64,000 nt of DNA from positions 310,001 to 374,000 of the forward strand of contig NZ_JAJTSZ010000001.1 in the NCBI RefSeq assembly GCF_021440195.1. Direction: 5' to 3'. The position numbers and the translations under genes are program-made. Under the pieces are notes generated by a model. That model searched no databases. It worked only from the letters and a program-made list of their open reading frames with translations, and had not been told where the DNA came from. This document shows, piece by piece, positions 25,639-34,150 of this stretch (its first letter is position 1; the number at the start of each line of letters is the position of its first letter). The DNA is from Dyadobacter sp. CY356 (GTDB lineage Bacteria > Bacteroidota > Bacteroidia > Cytophagales > Spirosomataceae).

Positions 25639-26223
25639 TCAGCTTTGTGTTATCAAAAACGGTTTCAATAATTGGTAAACCACATGAACCGGAAGTCCCA
25701 TGATCGTATAGAACGAACCTTCGATCCGGTTTATTCCCACCATTCCGATCCATTCCTGAACACCATAAGCACCCGCTTTATCAAATGGTTTATATTCTTC
25801 AATATAGTAGTTTATTTCGGTTTCCTCTAATGTCCTGAAACTTACAAGTGCGGTATCGGAAATGGTGTAAACATGATCATCTGCCAGTAAACTAACAGCC
25901 GTGGTAACCTCATGCGTTTTTCCGGAAAGCATTTTTAACATCCTCACCGCGTCTGTAATATCTTGCGGTTTATTTAAAATAGTTTCTCCGATAATAACAA
26001 CTGTGTCGGCTGTCAATATAATTTTTTCAGGATGAAGATTTCTGAAAACTTCTGCTTTTTGTGCAGAAATATATCCTGCTACTTCATGGGTTGGTATATT
26101 ATCGGGGAATGATTCATCCGTTGGAATCACTTCCACTTCAAAATCAAAACCGGTTTCCTGTAATAATAGTTGTCTGCGTGGGGAATTGGAAGCCAGAATT
26201 AATGGCTTGGCTAATTGAAACAT
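25639..26223 (-). CDS. maf: Maf-family nucleotide pyrophosphatase
   Basis: This 194-aa house-cleaning enzyme hydrolyses non-canonical or excess nucleoside triphosphates (dTTP/UTP type) to the monophosphate. Diagnostic motifs are ILASNSPRRQLLL near residue 10, ILTADTVV near 70, KPQDITDAVRMLKMLSGKTHEV near 85 and the C-terminal FDKAGAYGVQEWIG. The length is normal. It is the first gene of a three-gene minus-strand run with GH13 and SMP-30 genes. Confidence 0.95.
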   Translation of the reverse strand: MFQLAKPLILASNSPRRQLLLQETGFDFEVEVIPTDESFPDNIPTHEVAGYISAQKAEVFRNLHPEKIILTADTVVIIGETILNKPQDITDAVRMLKMLSGKTHEVTTAVSLLADDHVYTISDTALVSFRTLEETEINYYIEEYKPFDKAGAYGVQEWIGMVGINRIEGSFYTIMGLPVHVVYQLLKPFLITQS

Positions 26224-26344
26224 ATGGTAATTAAATAATTATCAAATTTTAACTTATTGATAATAAGTGAGTTGTCTAAATGGTCTGTTTTTTGATACAA
26301 ATATCTGTAAATACTTTTTACAAACCGGAACTTATAGCGAACAA

Positions 26345-26365
26345 ATATATGTTCCAACATTATAT
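26345..26365. promoter_or_regulatory. Palindrome upstream of marR (possible operator)
   Basis: ATATATGTT-CC-AACATTATAT is nearly symmetric. It lies 36 bp before the marR start, in the divergent gap to maf. MarR proteins bind palindromes of this size near their own gene, so it may be an autoregulatory site. Confidence 0.4.
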
Positions 26366-26401
26366 GTATATACACGGTATTGCATAATAACAATTTAAGC
26401 T

Positions 26402-26866
26402 ATGTCTATTGAAACCGATATAAAACAAAAAAAATTTCGAAGCCCTTATCAGCGAATGGGACTAAATCTGGTTTACACCAGTAACTGGATCCAATATCAG
26501 CAGATGGAGATCTTTCGGGAATTTGATATAACATCACAGCAATTTAACGTTTTGAGGATTCTAAGAGGGCAACATCCCAATCCAATAAAAGTGAGTGATA
26601 TTGCAGACAGAATGCTGGATAAAAATTCCAACACTTCACGTCTGATTGATAAGTTGCTTGTTAAAAAACTGGTTGACAGAAAATCATGTCCAAATGATCG
26701 CCGCGCTGTGGATGTCATTATTACCGAAGAAGGTCTGGAATTATTAAAAAAACTTGACCCGGAAGTTGAAAAATGGGAAGCTAATATGACAGGAATTACA
26801 CCCGATGAAGCGGACCTGATCAGTACTTTACTCGATAAATTACGTAATTCAAAAAACAACAATTAA
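26402..26866 (+). CDS. MarR-family transcriptional regulator
   Basis: This 154-aa winged-helix dimer has the core segments QQFNVLRILRGQHPNPIKVSDIADRML (helices before and including the HTH), KNSNTSRLIDKLLVKKLVDRKSCPNDRRAVDVIITEEGLELL (recognition helix and wing with the DRR motif) and a C-terminal dimer helix. It is followed after 34 bp by a YceI gene on the same strand. MarR-YceI pairs are common in Bacteroidota, so YceI is the likely target. Confidence 0.93.
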   Translation: MSIETDIKQKKFRSPYQRMGLNLVYTSNWIQYQQMEIFREFDITSQQFNVLRILRGQHPNPIKVSDIADRMLDKNSNTSRLIDKLLVKKLVDRKSCPNDRRAVDVIITEEGLELLKKLDPEVEKWEANMTGITPDEADLISTLLDKLRNSKNNN

Positions 26867-26900
26867 TACATATAACAAACAATTCAATTTAAATTAAATC

Positions 26901-27527
26901 ATGATTACAATGAATTCTCTAAAATCGATTGCTGCTTCTGTTGCAGTTTCTTTGTTCGCATTTACTGCTGTTTCTGCTGCTGACGGTAAAGTTAAGGCTA
27001 CAAACCTTAAAGTTGACGTTTCAAAAAGTGAACTGGTTTGGACTGGTAAAAAAGTTACAGGCGAACACACTGGTAAAATTGCCTTGAAAGATGGTACTGT
27101 TATTATGGATGGTACTAAATTGTCTGGTGGTAAATTCACTGCTGATTTGACAAGTATCACAAATACAGACTTAACTGACAAAGAATACAACGGTAAATTG
27201 ATCGGTCACTTGAAGTCGGAAGACTTCTTCGGTGTTGAAAAACACCCGACTGCAACTTTCGTTACTACAAAAGCAGTTGCTAAAAGCGCAGGTGTTTATG
27301 ATGTAACTGGTAACCTGACTATCAAAGGAATTACAAAACCTGTAACTTTCCCGGTAACAGTAAAACCAACTGCAACAGGTGCTGATATCACTGGTAAATT
27401 GGTAATTGACCGTTCGAAATACGACATTAAATACAACTCAAAATCTTTCTTTGATGCTGCTGCACTTGGTGACAAAATGATCAATGACGATTTCGTGATC
27501 GATATTAAATTGGTAGCTGTTAAATAA
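26901..27527 (+). CDS. YceI-family periplasmic lipid-binding protein
   Basis: This 208-aa exported lipocalin-like barrel binds isoprenoid or other amphiphilic molecules. The signal peptide covers about 1-26 (ending VSAA); a second ATG at 26910 gives an equally good signal. Family segments include SELVWTGKKVTGEHTGKIALKDG, GKLIGHLKSEDFFGVEKHPTATFV, VTGNLTIKGITKPVTFPV and the C-terminal DDFVIDIKLVA. Gene order and spacing point to control by the MarR protein upstream. A strong terminator follows. Confidence 0.95.
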   Translation: MITMNSLKSIAASVAVSLFAFTAVSAADGKVKATNLKVDVSKSELVWTGKKVTGEHTGKIALKDGTVIMDGTKLSGGKFTADLTSITNTDLTDKEYNGKLIGHLKSEDFFGVEKHPTATFVTTKAVAKSAGVYDVTGNLTIKGITKPVTFPVTVKPTATGADITGKLVIDRSKYDIKYNSKSFFDAAALGDKMINDDFVIDIKLVAVK

Positions 27528-27548
27528 TATTCAGTAGACCCGACTTTG

Positions 27549-27594
27549 AAAAAGCCTGCCGACAAATTTTGTCTGGCAGGCTTTTTCTTTTTGC
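27549..27594. terminator. Bidirectional terminator after yceI
   Basis: AAAAAGCCTGCC (27549-27560) pairs with GGCAGGCTTTTT (27575-27586), followed by CTTTTTG and preceded by an A-run. It lies between convergent genes. Confidence 0.85.
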
Positions 27595-27596
27595 AT

Positions 27597-28055
27597 TTAT
27601 TCTTCAATATTATTCCATTCCCGGTAAAAGGGGAAATCATCCAGAAATTTAATCTGACCGTTCTCAACCTTGAAACAATAATGGGCCATACCATTTGTCA
27701 CAGCCAGATATGCAGGTTGTAAAGTGAAATTATAACGGCTGATCTGTGCAAAAGTGATTTCATTCACCGGAATGAAAGGGGCTTTGCATTCAACCAGAAG
27801 AAATGGCAGGCTGTCTTTTGAGAGTATCATAATATCCGTTCTTTTGGCCAAAGTATGATATTTCATACCTGTTTCAATGGCAAAAAGCGATTTGGGATAT
27901 CCGTAGTGGTTTATTAACAAATGAATAAAATGTTGCCGAACCCATTCTTCCGGCGTTAGAGAGACAAATTTTCTTCGTATAATGTCAAAAATATAGGGTT
28001 TTCCACTTACGTCTTTAACTTTATATTCGAAAGCAGGCAAATTTAATGATTCCAT
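27597..28055 (-). CDS. HsdR N-terminal-like (PD-(D/E)XK) nuclease-domain protein
   Basis: This 152-aa stand-alone protein resembles the N-terminal nuclease domain of type I restriction R subunits. The PD-(D/E)XK core is visible as RTDIMIL (Asp) followed by LPFLLVECKAP (Glu-x-Lys). There is no helicase, methylase or specificity gene nearby, so it is not part of a complete restriction system. Proteins of this size are widespread in Bacteroidota genomes and their role is unknown. It starts 50 bp from the divergent AMP nucleosidase gene. Confidence 0.8.
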   Translation of the reverse strand: MESLNLPAFEYKVKDVSGKPYIFDIIRRKFVSLTPEEWVRQHFIHLLINHYGYPKSLFAIETGMKYHTLAKRTDIMILSKDSLPFLLVECKAPFIPVNEITFAQISRYNFTLQPAYLAVTNGMAHYCFKVENGQIKFLDDFPFYREWNNIEE

Positions 28056-28105
28056 AGGCGAAGATAATCATCACAATTACCGATGCCAATAAACCCGGAA
28101 AATTC

Positions 28106-28876
28106 ATGACAACGAAAGAACAAATTGTAGAAAACTGGCTTCCGCGTTATACCGGTACTGCCGTAGAGGATTTTGGAAGTTATATTCTGCTTACCAATTT
28201 TTTCAATTATGTGACGATGTTTGCAGAAAAATTTGGTGTGGAGGTGAAAGGGCAGGGGCGCGCCATGCAAACGGCCACGGCAAACGACATTACCATTATC
28301 AATTTTGGTATGGGAAGTCCTATGGCGGCGACGGTCATGGATTTGCTGTCTGCCATAAATCCGAAAGCTGTTCTTTTTCTTGGAAAATGTGGTGGTTTGA
28401 AGAAAACGCAGGTTGGAGATTTGATCCTTCCCATCGCGGCTATCCGGGGAGAAGGAACCAGCGATGATTATATGCCAAGTGAAATTCCGGCACTTCCGTC
28501 ATTCCGGTTACAAAGCACAGTTTCGGCCAGTATCGCCAAACACAAACTGGATTACTGGACAGGTACGGTTTACACAACCAACCGAAGAATCTGGGAACAT
28601 GACGACAGTTTCAAGGAATATCTTCGCGATATCCGCGCCATGGCCATTGACATGGAAACGGCTACGATTTTTATAGTTGGTTTTGCTAATTCAATTCCCC
28701 ATGGCGCTCTGCTTTTGGTATCTGACAATCCTATGGTACCGGAAGGGGTAAAAACGGAAGAAAGTGATAAAAAGGTGACGACCAATTATGTTACGATGCA
28801 CCTGGAAATTGGTATAGAGTCCTTGACTGAATTGGCCAGATCAGGAGAATCCGTAAAACATTTGCGGTTTGAGTAA
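28106..28876 (+). CDS. amn: AMP nucleosidase
   Basis: This 256-aa enzyme is expected to cleave AMP to adenine and ribose 5-phosphate and so lower AMP levels. It has the phosphorylase-superfamily fold: INFGMGSPMAATVMDLLSAINPKAVLFLGKCGGL (phosphate site), VGDLILPIAAIRGEGTSDDYMP and AIDMETATIFIVGFANSIPHGALLLVSDNP (nucleoside and purine site). It lacks the N-terminal domain of the long proteobacterial enzyme, as usual in Bacteroidota. Confidence 0.9.
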   Translation: MTTKEQIVENWLPRYTGTAVEDFGSYILLTNFFNYVTMFAEKFGVEVKGQGRAMQTATANDITIINFGMGSPMAATVMDLLSAINPKAVLFLGKCGGLKKTQVGDLILPIAAIRGEGTSDDYMPSEIPALPSFRLQSTVSASIAKHKLDYWTGTVYTTNRRIWEHDDSFKEYLRDIRAMAIDMETATIFIVGFANSIPHGALLLVSDNPMVPEGVKTEESDKKVTTNYVTMHLEIGIESLTELARSGESVKHLRFE

Positions 28877-28887
28877 CCGCTCCAAAT

Positions 28888-30276
28888 TTATTTTGCCCAG
28901 GGTTTTGTCGCGTCGGTTATAACCAGAATCCAATCAGTTTCAGGGCCTGCTGCGTATGGTTTAAATTCGGTTACTTTATCATTTTTTATTTTACCGATTT
29001 TTACTTTTGTGGCATCCCTTGGATTGAACCAGTAAGCTGTCAGTGATCTAGCACTAAACTGATTGAGATCTATTTTTAAACTGCGGCCATAGGGTGTGTA
29101 AGCGATCAACAGATCCTTATTTTGGGAAAACGCTGAAACCTGATAACCTGCGTCTTCCGGATTTTCATTTTTAATTACAGATTGATCAGGAACAAGTGCT
29201 GTCCATGGAAGTGATTCTATAAATTTTTTCAGGTATCCCATCTGGAATGCACCCGGAAAGTCAACAGCAATCTTCCAGTTTGTTCTGGCTACGGAAACGG
29301 GTGGATTTTTGTCAAAATTGAAAAACTGCCAGATATCATGACAGCCATAAGTATGTCCGCATGCACCTGAAAGTACCGCCCAATATGCTGCCTGCCGGGT
29401 ATCAAAATCGTTGAAATAACCCAGCTCAGGTTTCCAGTTAACCGGATGATCTTCATAACGCGGCTCCCCATCCAATGTAGGTTTTGGCGGGAAAAGGTTA
29501 TAGTCATTACGGATCATCAGATAGTTTTTACTATTTTTTTCTCCATGACCGGATTGGAACATATTAACGTTCAGCCAGTTTTCCTTATGGAAATATTTGG
29601 ATGAGTAACTGGCTCCCATTGGATGGTAACTGATAATCTGAGCATCTCCGACAGCTTCTTTAATTCCTGCCGCCATTGCTTCTATAATCTTTATATGGGT
29701 TTCGTTTTCCGGACTTCTGTCACCACCTAAAATCCAGATGATCTTTTTGTTTTTAAATTTCTTACCCAGATAGGCGCCATAAGTTTTAGCATTTTCAGGT
29801 GTGAATATTTCTGGTCCAACGCCCCATTTTTTATTGAATTTATCACCCCAGGTCGGTAAAAGGCCAATATATAATCCCAGTTGATTGGCTTTATCAATTA
29901 CTTTTTCGACATGTTGAAAATACAATTCATTGGGTTTTGTTGGATCGTTATTGATCAATGGTAATTGTCCCTGCTGATCCGGTTGCGTAAGTCCGTCGAA
30001 TTCTGCTAAGGCCACGCTTTGAATCACGTTAAATCCTTTCGAAGCTCTGTTTTGAAGATAAAATTCAGCTTCTTCAAAAGTGAGCCAGTGAAACAGTTCC
30101 CATGCTGTATCCCCAAGCCAGAAGAATGGTTTTCCATCTTCCTGCATGATATAGTGACTATCTTTTGGTATAGATAAATTTTGTAATCTGACGGAAGCTG
30201 CCGGTTGATTTTTCTGGGCAAAGTCGGGTTGCCAGATGCAGATTGAAAGTAACAGGAGAAATATACTTTTATACAT
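28888..30276 (-). CDS. Exported GH140-like glycoside hydrolase (DUF4038)
   Basis: This 462-aa secreted protein has a signal peptide (about 1-20, ending DFAQ). Its (beta/alpha)8 catalytic domain (about 35-370) has GKPFFWLGDTAWELFHWLTFEEAEFYLQNRASKGFNVIQ at the start, IIWILGGDRSPEN near 180, and GEPRYEDHP later. A small C-terminal beta domain (about 375-460) resembles a collagen-binding-like cap. GH140 includes apiosidases acting on rhamnogalacturonan II, so a plant pectin side chain is a possible substrate. It stands alone, 12 bp from the convergent amn stop. Confidence 0.87.
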   Translation of the reverse strand: MYKSIFLLLLSICIWQPDFAQKNQPAASVRLQNLSIPKDSHYIMQEDGKPFFWLGDTAWELFHWLTFEEAEFYLQNRASKGFNVIQSVALAEFDGLTQPDQQGQLPLINNDPTKPNELYFQHVEKVIDKANQLGLYIGLLPTWGDKFNKKWGVGPEIFTPENAKTYGAYLGKKFKNKKIIWILGGDRSPENETHIKIIEAMAAGIKEAVGDAQIISYHPMGASYSSKYFHKENWLNVNMFQSGHGEKNSKNYLMIRNDYNLFPPKPTLDGEPRYEDHPVNWKPELGYFNDFDTRQAAYWAVLSGACGHTYGCHDIWQFFNFDKNPPVSVARTNWKIAVDFPGAFQMGYLKKFIESLPWTALVPDQSVIKNENPEDAGYQVSAFSQNKDLLIAYTPYGRSLKIDLNQFSARSLTAYWFNPRDATKVKIGKIKNDKVTEFKPYAAGPETDWILVITDATKPWAK

Positions 30277-30580
30277 TGTAGTAATATCTGCGCTGGAAAT
30301 GAGGAAGTTTTCTGGTAGGATTAGACAAAAATAATAAAGAATTTAATTGTTGCTTGTTACTTATTGATGCAGGTAAAATTAATCCGATAGCTCTGCTAAA
30401 ACTGCAAATTGACAGAACTGACCAGCATCATTTGGAAAACCGGCAGATCAAAAACGGATATAATATAACAGGAATCTAAAACAGCAGGCGTATGAGACGG
30501 AATATGGTAAGTGTAAGGTCATATAATCAACAAGGTATATAAAACTTGTGATTTGCATGAATTAATACCAATTTTGAGCC
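30277..30580. other. Intergenic region without recognised features
   Basis: This 304-bp AT-rich gap lies between divergent GH140 and globin genes. It must hold both promoters, but I see no clear TAnnTTTG element, repeat or short ORF. Confidence 0.4.
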
Positions 30581-30952
30581 ATGGAAGGTTTATCATTATA
30601 CGACCGTATTGGCGGCGAAGACACTTTGAGATTGTTAACTGATCGTTTTTATGATCATGTATTTTCCCATGAACTGATTTCCCGTCTCTTCAAAAGTGAC
30701 AAAGATGAAATTAAAGAAAAACAGCGGCTTTTTTTGACCCAGTTTTTAGGCGGTCCTGCCTTATATTCCGAAGTTTTCGGTCATCCAAGATTAAGAGCCC
30801 GTCACATTCCGCATCCGATTACCGAAGAAGACGCAATTGCCTGGCTAACTTGCATGGACAGAGCAATTTCATCGTTAACTATCAGTGACGACCTGAAAAA
30901 AGAACTATTCAGCAGATTCCCGCAATCTGCTCTGTTTATGGTCAATAGCTAG
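30581..30952 (+). CDS. Truncated hemoglobin, group II-like
   Basis: This 123-aa 2-on-2 globin binds heme and probably oxygen or NO. Group II features are YDRIGGEDTLRLLTDRFYDHVFS with Tyr at B10, FLTQFLGGPALYSEVFGHPRLRARHIPHPIT with the proximal His, and the Trp at G8 (IAWLTCM). No signal peptide; cytosolic. It stands alone. A role in oxygen or nitrosative-stress chemistry is inferred from the family. Confidence 0.92.
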   Translation: MEGLSLYDRIGGEDTLRLLTDRFYDHVFSHELISRLFKSDKDEIKEKQRLFLTQFLGGPALYSEVFGHPRLRARHIPHPITEEDAIAWLTCMDRAISSLTISDDLKKELFSRFPQSALFMVNS

Positions 30953-31024
30953 TAATTACGCTACGTTTAGCAATCTTACTTTTTTACAAAAAATAATTTC
31001 TATTATCTATTTATCAACAACTAT

Positions 31025-31054
31025 TTGATATTCAATTAGTTGTTAATATCTTTG
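31025..31054 (+). promoter_or_regulatory. Bacteroidota-type promoter upstream of a 54-aa ORF
   Basis: TTG at 31025-31027 and TATCTTTG at 31047-31054 are spaced 19 bp, a good match to the Bacteroidota consensus. It points into the gap that contains the small ORF at 31225, leaving a leader of about 160 nt. Confidence 0.5.
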
Positions 31055-31224
31055 TATTACTCCTCGTTATTAATGTTCCTGAAAGTTACTATTTCAATAA
31101 TTTTTAGACTAATTTTGATTTTAGCTAACTTCTCCTCGATCCAATCCTATTAAATAATCGTATATGTACATGTGGCTCAATAAGTCACAAGTACCAAATT
31201 TCACGGAAAATCCTTTCTATTAAC

Positions 31225-31389
31225 ATGATCATCGTTGCTGAATTTTTAATACGTACGCTTATCGGAATAGTCTTGCTGGCCGCTTTGGTCATCACAACGG
31301 TTCTTTTGGGACCGGTTCATCTAACGATTATGCTGCTATCCGGGTCACTTTTTGAAAAAGCGAATATGAAATCACAGTGGGTTTGGTAA
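31225..31389 (+). CDS. Small hydrophobic protein (54 aa)
   Basis: The ORF encodes one long hydrophobic stretch (EFLIRTLIGIVLLAALVITTVLLGPVHLTIMLLSG) with a short basic end, consistent with one or two membrane helices. A consensus promoter lies upstream and the ORF ends 10 bp before the convergent glycerophosphodiesterase stop. No family recognised. It may be a membrane peptide or a chance ORF in an RNA gene. Confidence 0.45.
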   Translation: MIIVAEFLIRTLIGIVLLAALVITTVLLGPVHLTIMLLSGSLFEKANMKSQWVW

Positions 31390-31398
31390 TTAGCTTTT

Positions 31399-32205
31399 CT
31401 ATTTAAGAAAGTCCGCAAATTCAGAATCAATCTGAAAATATTTCACTCCGAAAGACGCCATTTTAATGCAATCGTCGTTTGCCTCTTTGTACATGTTTTC
31501 AGAATTTTTGTAGTGATATTTGTTGATAGCAGCAACAGTAATGATTCCATTATTATTTGCCCAGTCAACATCATCTTTCGTCATTTTTGCAGGACGTTCA
31601 AACAAGAAATAATCCGATGGTTTGTAATTTTTTCTGGTTATGTTTTCTTCCAGCTGTTTTCTGGTACAGCTGAGTTTTATCTTTCCTGTAAAAAATTCAG
31701 TAGATTCATCAGTTCCGATCATGAGTGCGTTTTCGCGTAGGTTATACCGGTCAAGCAGTGCCAGCAGTTGATTAAACAGCGCAATATTTAAACCTTCAAT
31801 TTTATTGTCCAGCATTACATTCATCTGGTTTTTACTGCAAAATTCAAAAACTGATTCCAGTTTCAGCGGAGTATTTCCATCAATTTTGCTGGAAAGTTTT
31901 TCAACATCCGCCCAATTCATCTCCGTCACTTTTTGTTTTAAACCATAATATCTTTCAAAAGTCGCGTCATGATTTGCTATCAACACGCCATCTTTTGTAA
32001 CGCGCATATCGGTTTCAATCATAGCGTATTTATATTCCTTTGCCTTTTTCAAAGCAGGAAGTCCGTTTTCGGTATAACTGCTGTCAACAACACCGCCTCT
32101 GTGGGCAATAAGCCGGATGTTTTTATTTTGGGCCCTTACCGTTAAATTGACAAAAAGCAGGAGTATTACTAAACCTCCGCAAATTTGGAACAGAGAAATT
32201 TTCAT
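31399..32205 (-). CDS. Exported glycerophosphodiester phosphodiesterase
   Basis: This is a 268-aa exported enzyme that cleaves glycerophosphodiesters to glycerol 3-phosphate and an alcohol. The start at MKISLFQICGG is chosen over an ATG four codons upstream because it leaves a typical signal peptide ending VRAQ. GDPD motifs are present: LIAHRGG, TENGLPAL, MIETDMRVTKDGVLIANHDATFER (metal and catalytic residues) and VMLDNK. It is divergent from the cca gene, with a TetR-type palindrome in the gap. Confidence 0.92.
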   Translation of the reverse strand: MKISLFQICGGLVILLLFVNLTVRAQNKNIRLIAHRGGVVDSSYTENGLPALKKAKEYKYAMIETDMRVTKDGVLIANHDATFERYYGLKQKVTEMNWADVEKLSSKIDGNTPLKLESVFEFCSKNQMNVMLDNKIEGLNIALFNQLLALLDRYNLRENALMIGTDESTEFFTGKIKLSCTRKQLEENITRKNYKPSDYFLFERPAKMTKDDVDWANNNGIITVAAINKYHYKNSENMYKEANDDCIKMASFGVKYFQIDSEFADFLK

Positions 32206-32335
32206 TCTAAAAAACAATTGAAGGTGTTTCAGGATTGAAAGTTAGTTTGCGTCAAAAATCAACTAAAATTCTGATTTTCATGCATCTGTTGTGTAAACTA
32301 AATGTAAAGATTTGTGGATTTATCTTTTGAACAGA

Positions 32336-32351
32336 TTGACCGATCGGTCAA
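32336..32351. promoter_or_regulatory. Perfect 16-bp TetR-type operator palindrome
   Basis: TTGACCGATCGGTCAA is fully symmetric and matches the classic half-site pattern of TetR/AcrR-family operators. It sits about 130 bp upstream of the glycerophosphodiesterase gene and 85 bp upstream of cca. No TetR-family gene lies within this window. Confidence 0.5.
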
Positions 32352-32423
32352 AATAGAATAAATATTGGTTTTAATTTTAAGAAGACGTTAAATTCGTCAT
32401 AAATGTAAAGAACAAGAATTCCT

Positions 32424-32431
32424 TACCTTTG
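32424..32431 (+). promoter_or_regulatory. -7 element close to the cca start
   Basis: TACCTTTG fits TAnnTTTG and lies only 4 bp before the ATG at 32436, so the transcript would be almost leaderless. No TTG is found at the right upstream distance, so support is moderate. Confidence 0.35.
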
Positions 32432-32435
32432 CGGC

Positions 32436-33851
32436 ATGAATTTTAAAGAGCAGTTGATAAATTACCCCATACTGGAAATTGTGGCCCGGGCTTCGGCAGA
32501 GCTGGGTGTTGAAGCATATATAATAGGTGGTTTCGTTCGTGACCTCATACTTAAAAGGCCGAGTAAAGATATTGATATCGTTTCCATCGGCAGCGGAATA
32601 GAGCTTGCGGAGCTTGTTGCACAGCAGCTTGGCCCGGATGTTCATGTCAGTATTTTCAAAACATTCGGAACGGCACAAATCCGCCAGGGCGATCTGGAAG
32701 TAGAATTTGTTGGGGCGCGGAAGGAATCTTACAGCCCCGATTCACGTAAACCTGCGGTTGAAGATGGTACATTAAAGGACGATCAAAACCGCCGTGATTT
32801 TACAATCAATGCAATGGGAATAAGTTTGAGCCGGAGCAATTTTGGCGAGCTGATTGATCCCTTTGAAGGTATGCGTGATCTTCGAAAAAAAATAATCCGC
32901 ACGCCATTGGAGCCGGGAATTACGTTTTCCGACGATCCCTTGCGTATGATGCGGGCCATTCGTTTTGCATCCCAGCTGAACTTCGATATTGAACCTGATA
33001 CTTTCGAAGCGATTATCAGCATGAAAGACCGGATTGGTATTGTATCCATGGAGCGGATTTCGGACGAGCTTAATAAAATCATTCTTTCGCCCGTTCCATC
33101 CTATGGATTTAAGCTGTTATACCACGCAGGGCTCTTAGCGATTATCTTCCCTGAAATGATCGAACTGCTTGGTGTTGAGACAATTGATGGCAAAGGGCAT
33201 AAGGATAATTTCTATCATACTTTGCAGGTACTGGATAATGTTTCAGAAAATACAGACGACCTCTGGCTTCGCTGGGCTGCCATTTTACATGACATTGCAA
33301 AACCTGCAACAAAACGTTTTGATAAAAAAGTAGGCTGGTCATTTCATAATCATGAAGAAATCGGAGCGCGTATGGTTCCGGTTATTTTTCGCCGGATGAA
33401 ATTGCCGCAGAATGAAAAAATGCGTTTTGTCAAAAAACTTGTCAGATTGCATTTGCGTCCGATAGTATTGTCGCGCGAAGAAATTACAGATTCTGCCATG
33501 CGCCGGCTTTTGGTTGAGGCGGGGGAAGATATTGAAGGATTAATGAAGCTTTGCCGCGCTGATATCACTTCAAAAAACCCGGATAAGGTGAAGAAGTTTC
33601 TTCACAATTTTGACATTGTTGAACAAAAACTGAAAGATCTGGAAGAGCGGGATAAACTGAGAAGTTTTCAGCCTGTTATTACCGGGGAGATTATCATTGA
33701 AACTTTTGGACTGAAACCATCACGTGAAGTTGGGGTGATGAAAGAAATTATCCGGGAGGCAATACTTGAAGGTATTATTCCAAACGAATATGAACAGGCT
33801 TACGCTTTTATGGTAGAAGAGGGTAAAAAAATGGGTTTAACCGTTCAATAA
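32436..33851 (+). CDS. cca: CCA-adding tRNA nucleotidyltransferase with HD domain
   Basis: This 471-aa enzyme adds or repairs the 3' CCA end of tRNAs. The nucleotidyltransferase head has IIGGFVRDLILKRPSKDIDI with metal-binding D45 and D47. RRDFTINAMGI and DDPLRMMRAIRFASQLNF follow (neck/body motifs). A C-terminal HD-type domain starts near residue 250 (LRWAAILHDIAKPATK, then FHNHEEIGA), as in many bacterial class II enzymes with phosphatase activity. The start at 32436 keeps the usual N-terminus. Confidence 0.95.
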   Translation: MNFKEQLINYPILEIVARASAELGVEAYIIGGFVRDLILKRPSKDIDIVSIGSGIELAELVAQQLGPDVHVSIFKTFGTAQIRQGDLEVEFVGARKESYSPDSRKPAVEDGTLKDDQNRRDFTINAMGISLSRSNFGELIDPFEGMRDLRKKIIRTPLEPGITFSDDPLRMMRAIRFASQLNFDIEPDTFEAIISMKDRIGIVSMERISDELNKIILSPVPSYGFKLLYHAGLLAIIFPEMIELLGVETIDGKGHKDNFYHTLQVLDNVSENTDDLWLRWAAILHDIAKPATKRFDKKVGWSFHNHEEIGARMVPVIFRRMKLPQNEKMRFVKKLVRLHLRPIVLSREEITDSAMRRLLVEAGEDIEGLMKLCRADITSKNPDKVKKFLHNFDIVEQKLKDLEERDKLRSFQPVITGEIIIETFGLKPSREVGVMKEIIREAILEGIIPNEYEQAYAFMVEEGKKMGLTVQ

Positions 33852-33949
33852 TCCACTTTTATATTGAAGGGGCACATTGAATAAATTGTTGTATTCTCTA
33901 TTTTTGCAGACCTGAATTAATCAAATCAAAATCCTTCATAGTTATTACA

Positions 33950-34150
33950 ATGGAAAGTACACAGTTTAAACGTTTTTTTGGCGCACTTCTGACCTTGTTG
34001 GGAATTGCTGTTTTGTTGTTTGCCTGTGTCGCTTTTCTTTCCGAAAAACCGGTTTTGGGACTTACCGTTTCAAAATGGGAATCTGTCGTTCCGTTTTTAG
34101 TGGGTTCGGTTTTCTTGCTTACCGGCGTAAATTTAGTCAGTAGAGTTTAG
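33950..34150 (+). CDS. Small two-helix membrane protein (66 aa)
   Basis: Two hydrophobic helices (about 8-29 RFFGALLTLLGIAVLLFACVAF and 45-64) are separated by a short loop (SEKPVLGLTVSKWE). The stop codon overlaps the convergent DUF2851 stop by 4 bp. Similar short membrane proteins are common in Cytophagales; function unknown. Confidence 0.7.
   Translation: MESTQFKRFFGALLTLLGIAVLLFACVAFLSEKPVLGLTVSKWESVVPFLVGSVFLLTGVNLVSRV

Noticed and set aside
27597..28055. Part of a type I restriction system
   Set aside because: Only an HsdR N-terminal-like nuclease domain is present; no helicase, HsdM or HsdS lies nearby, so no system can be claimed.
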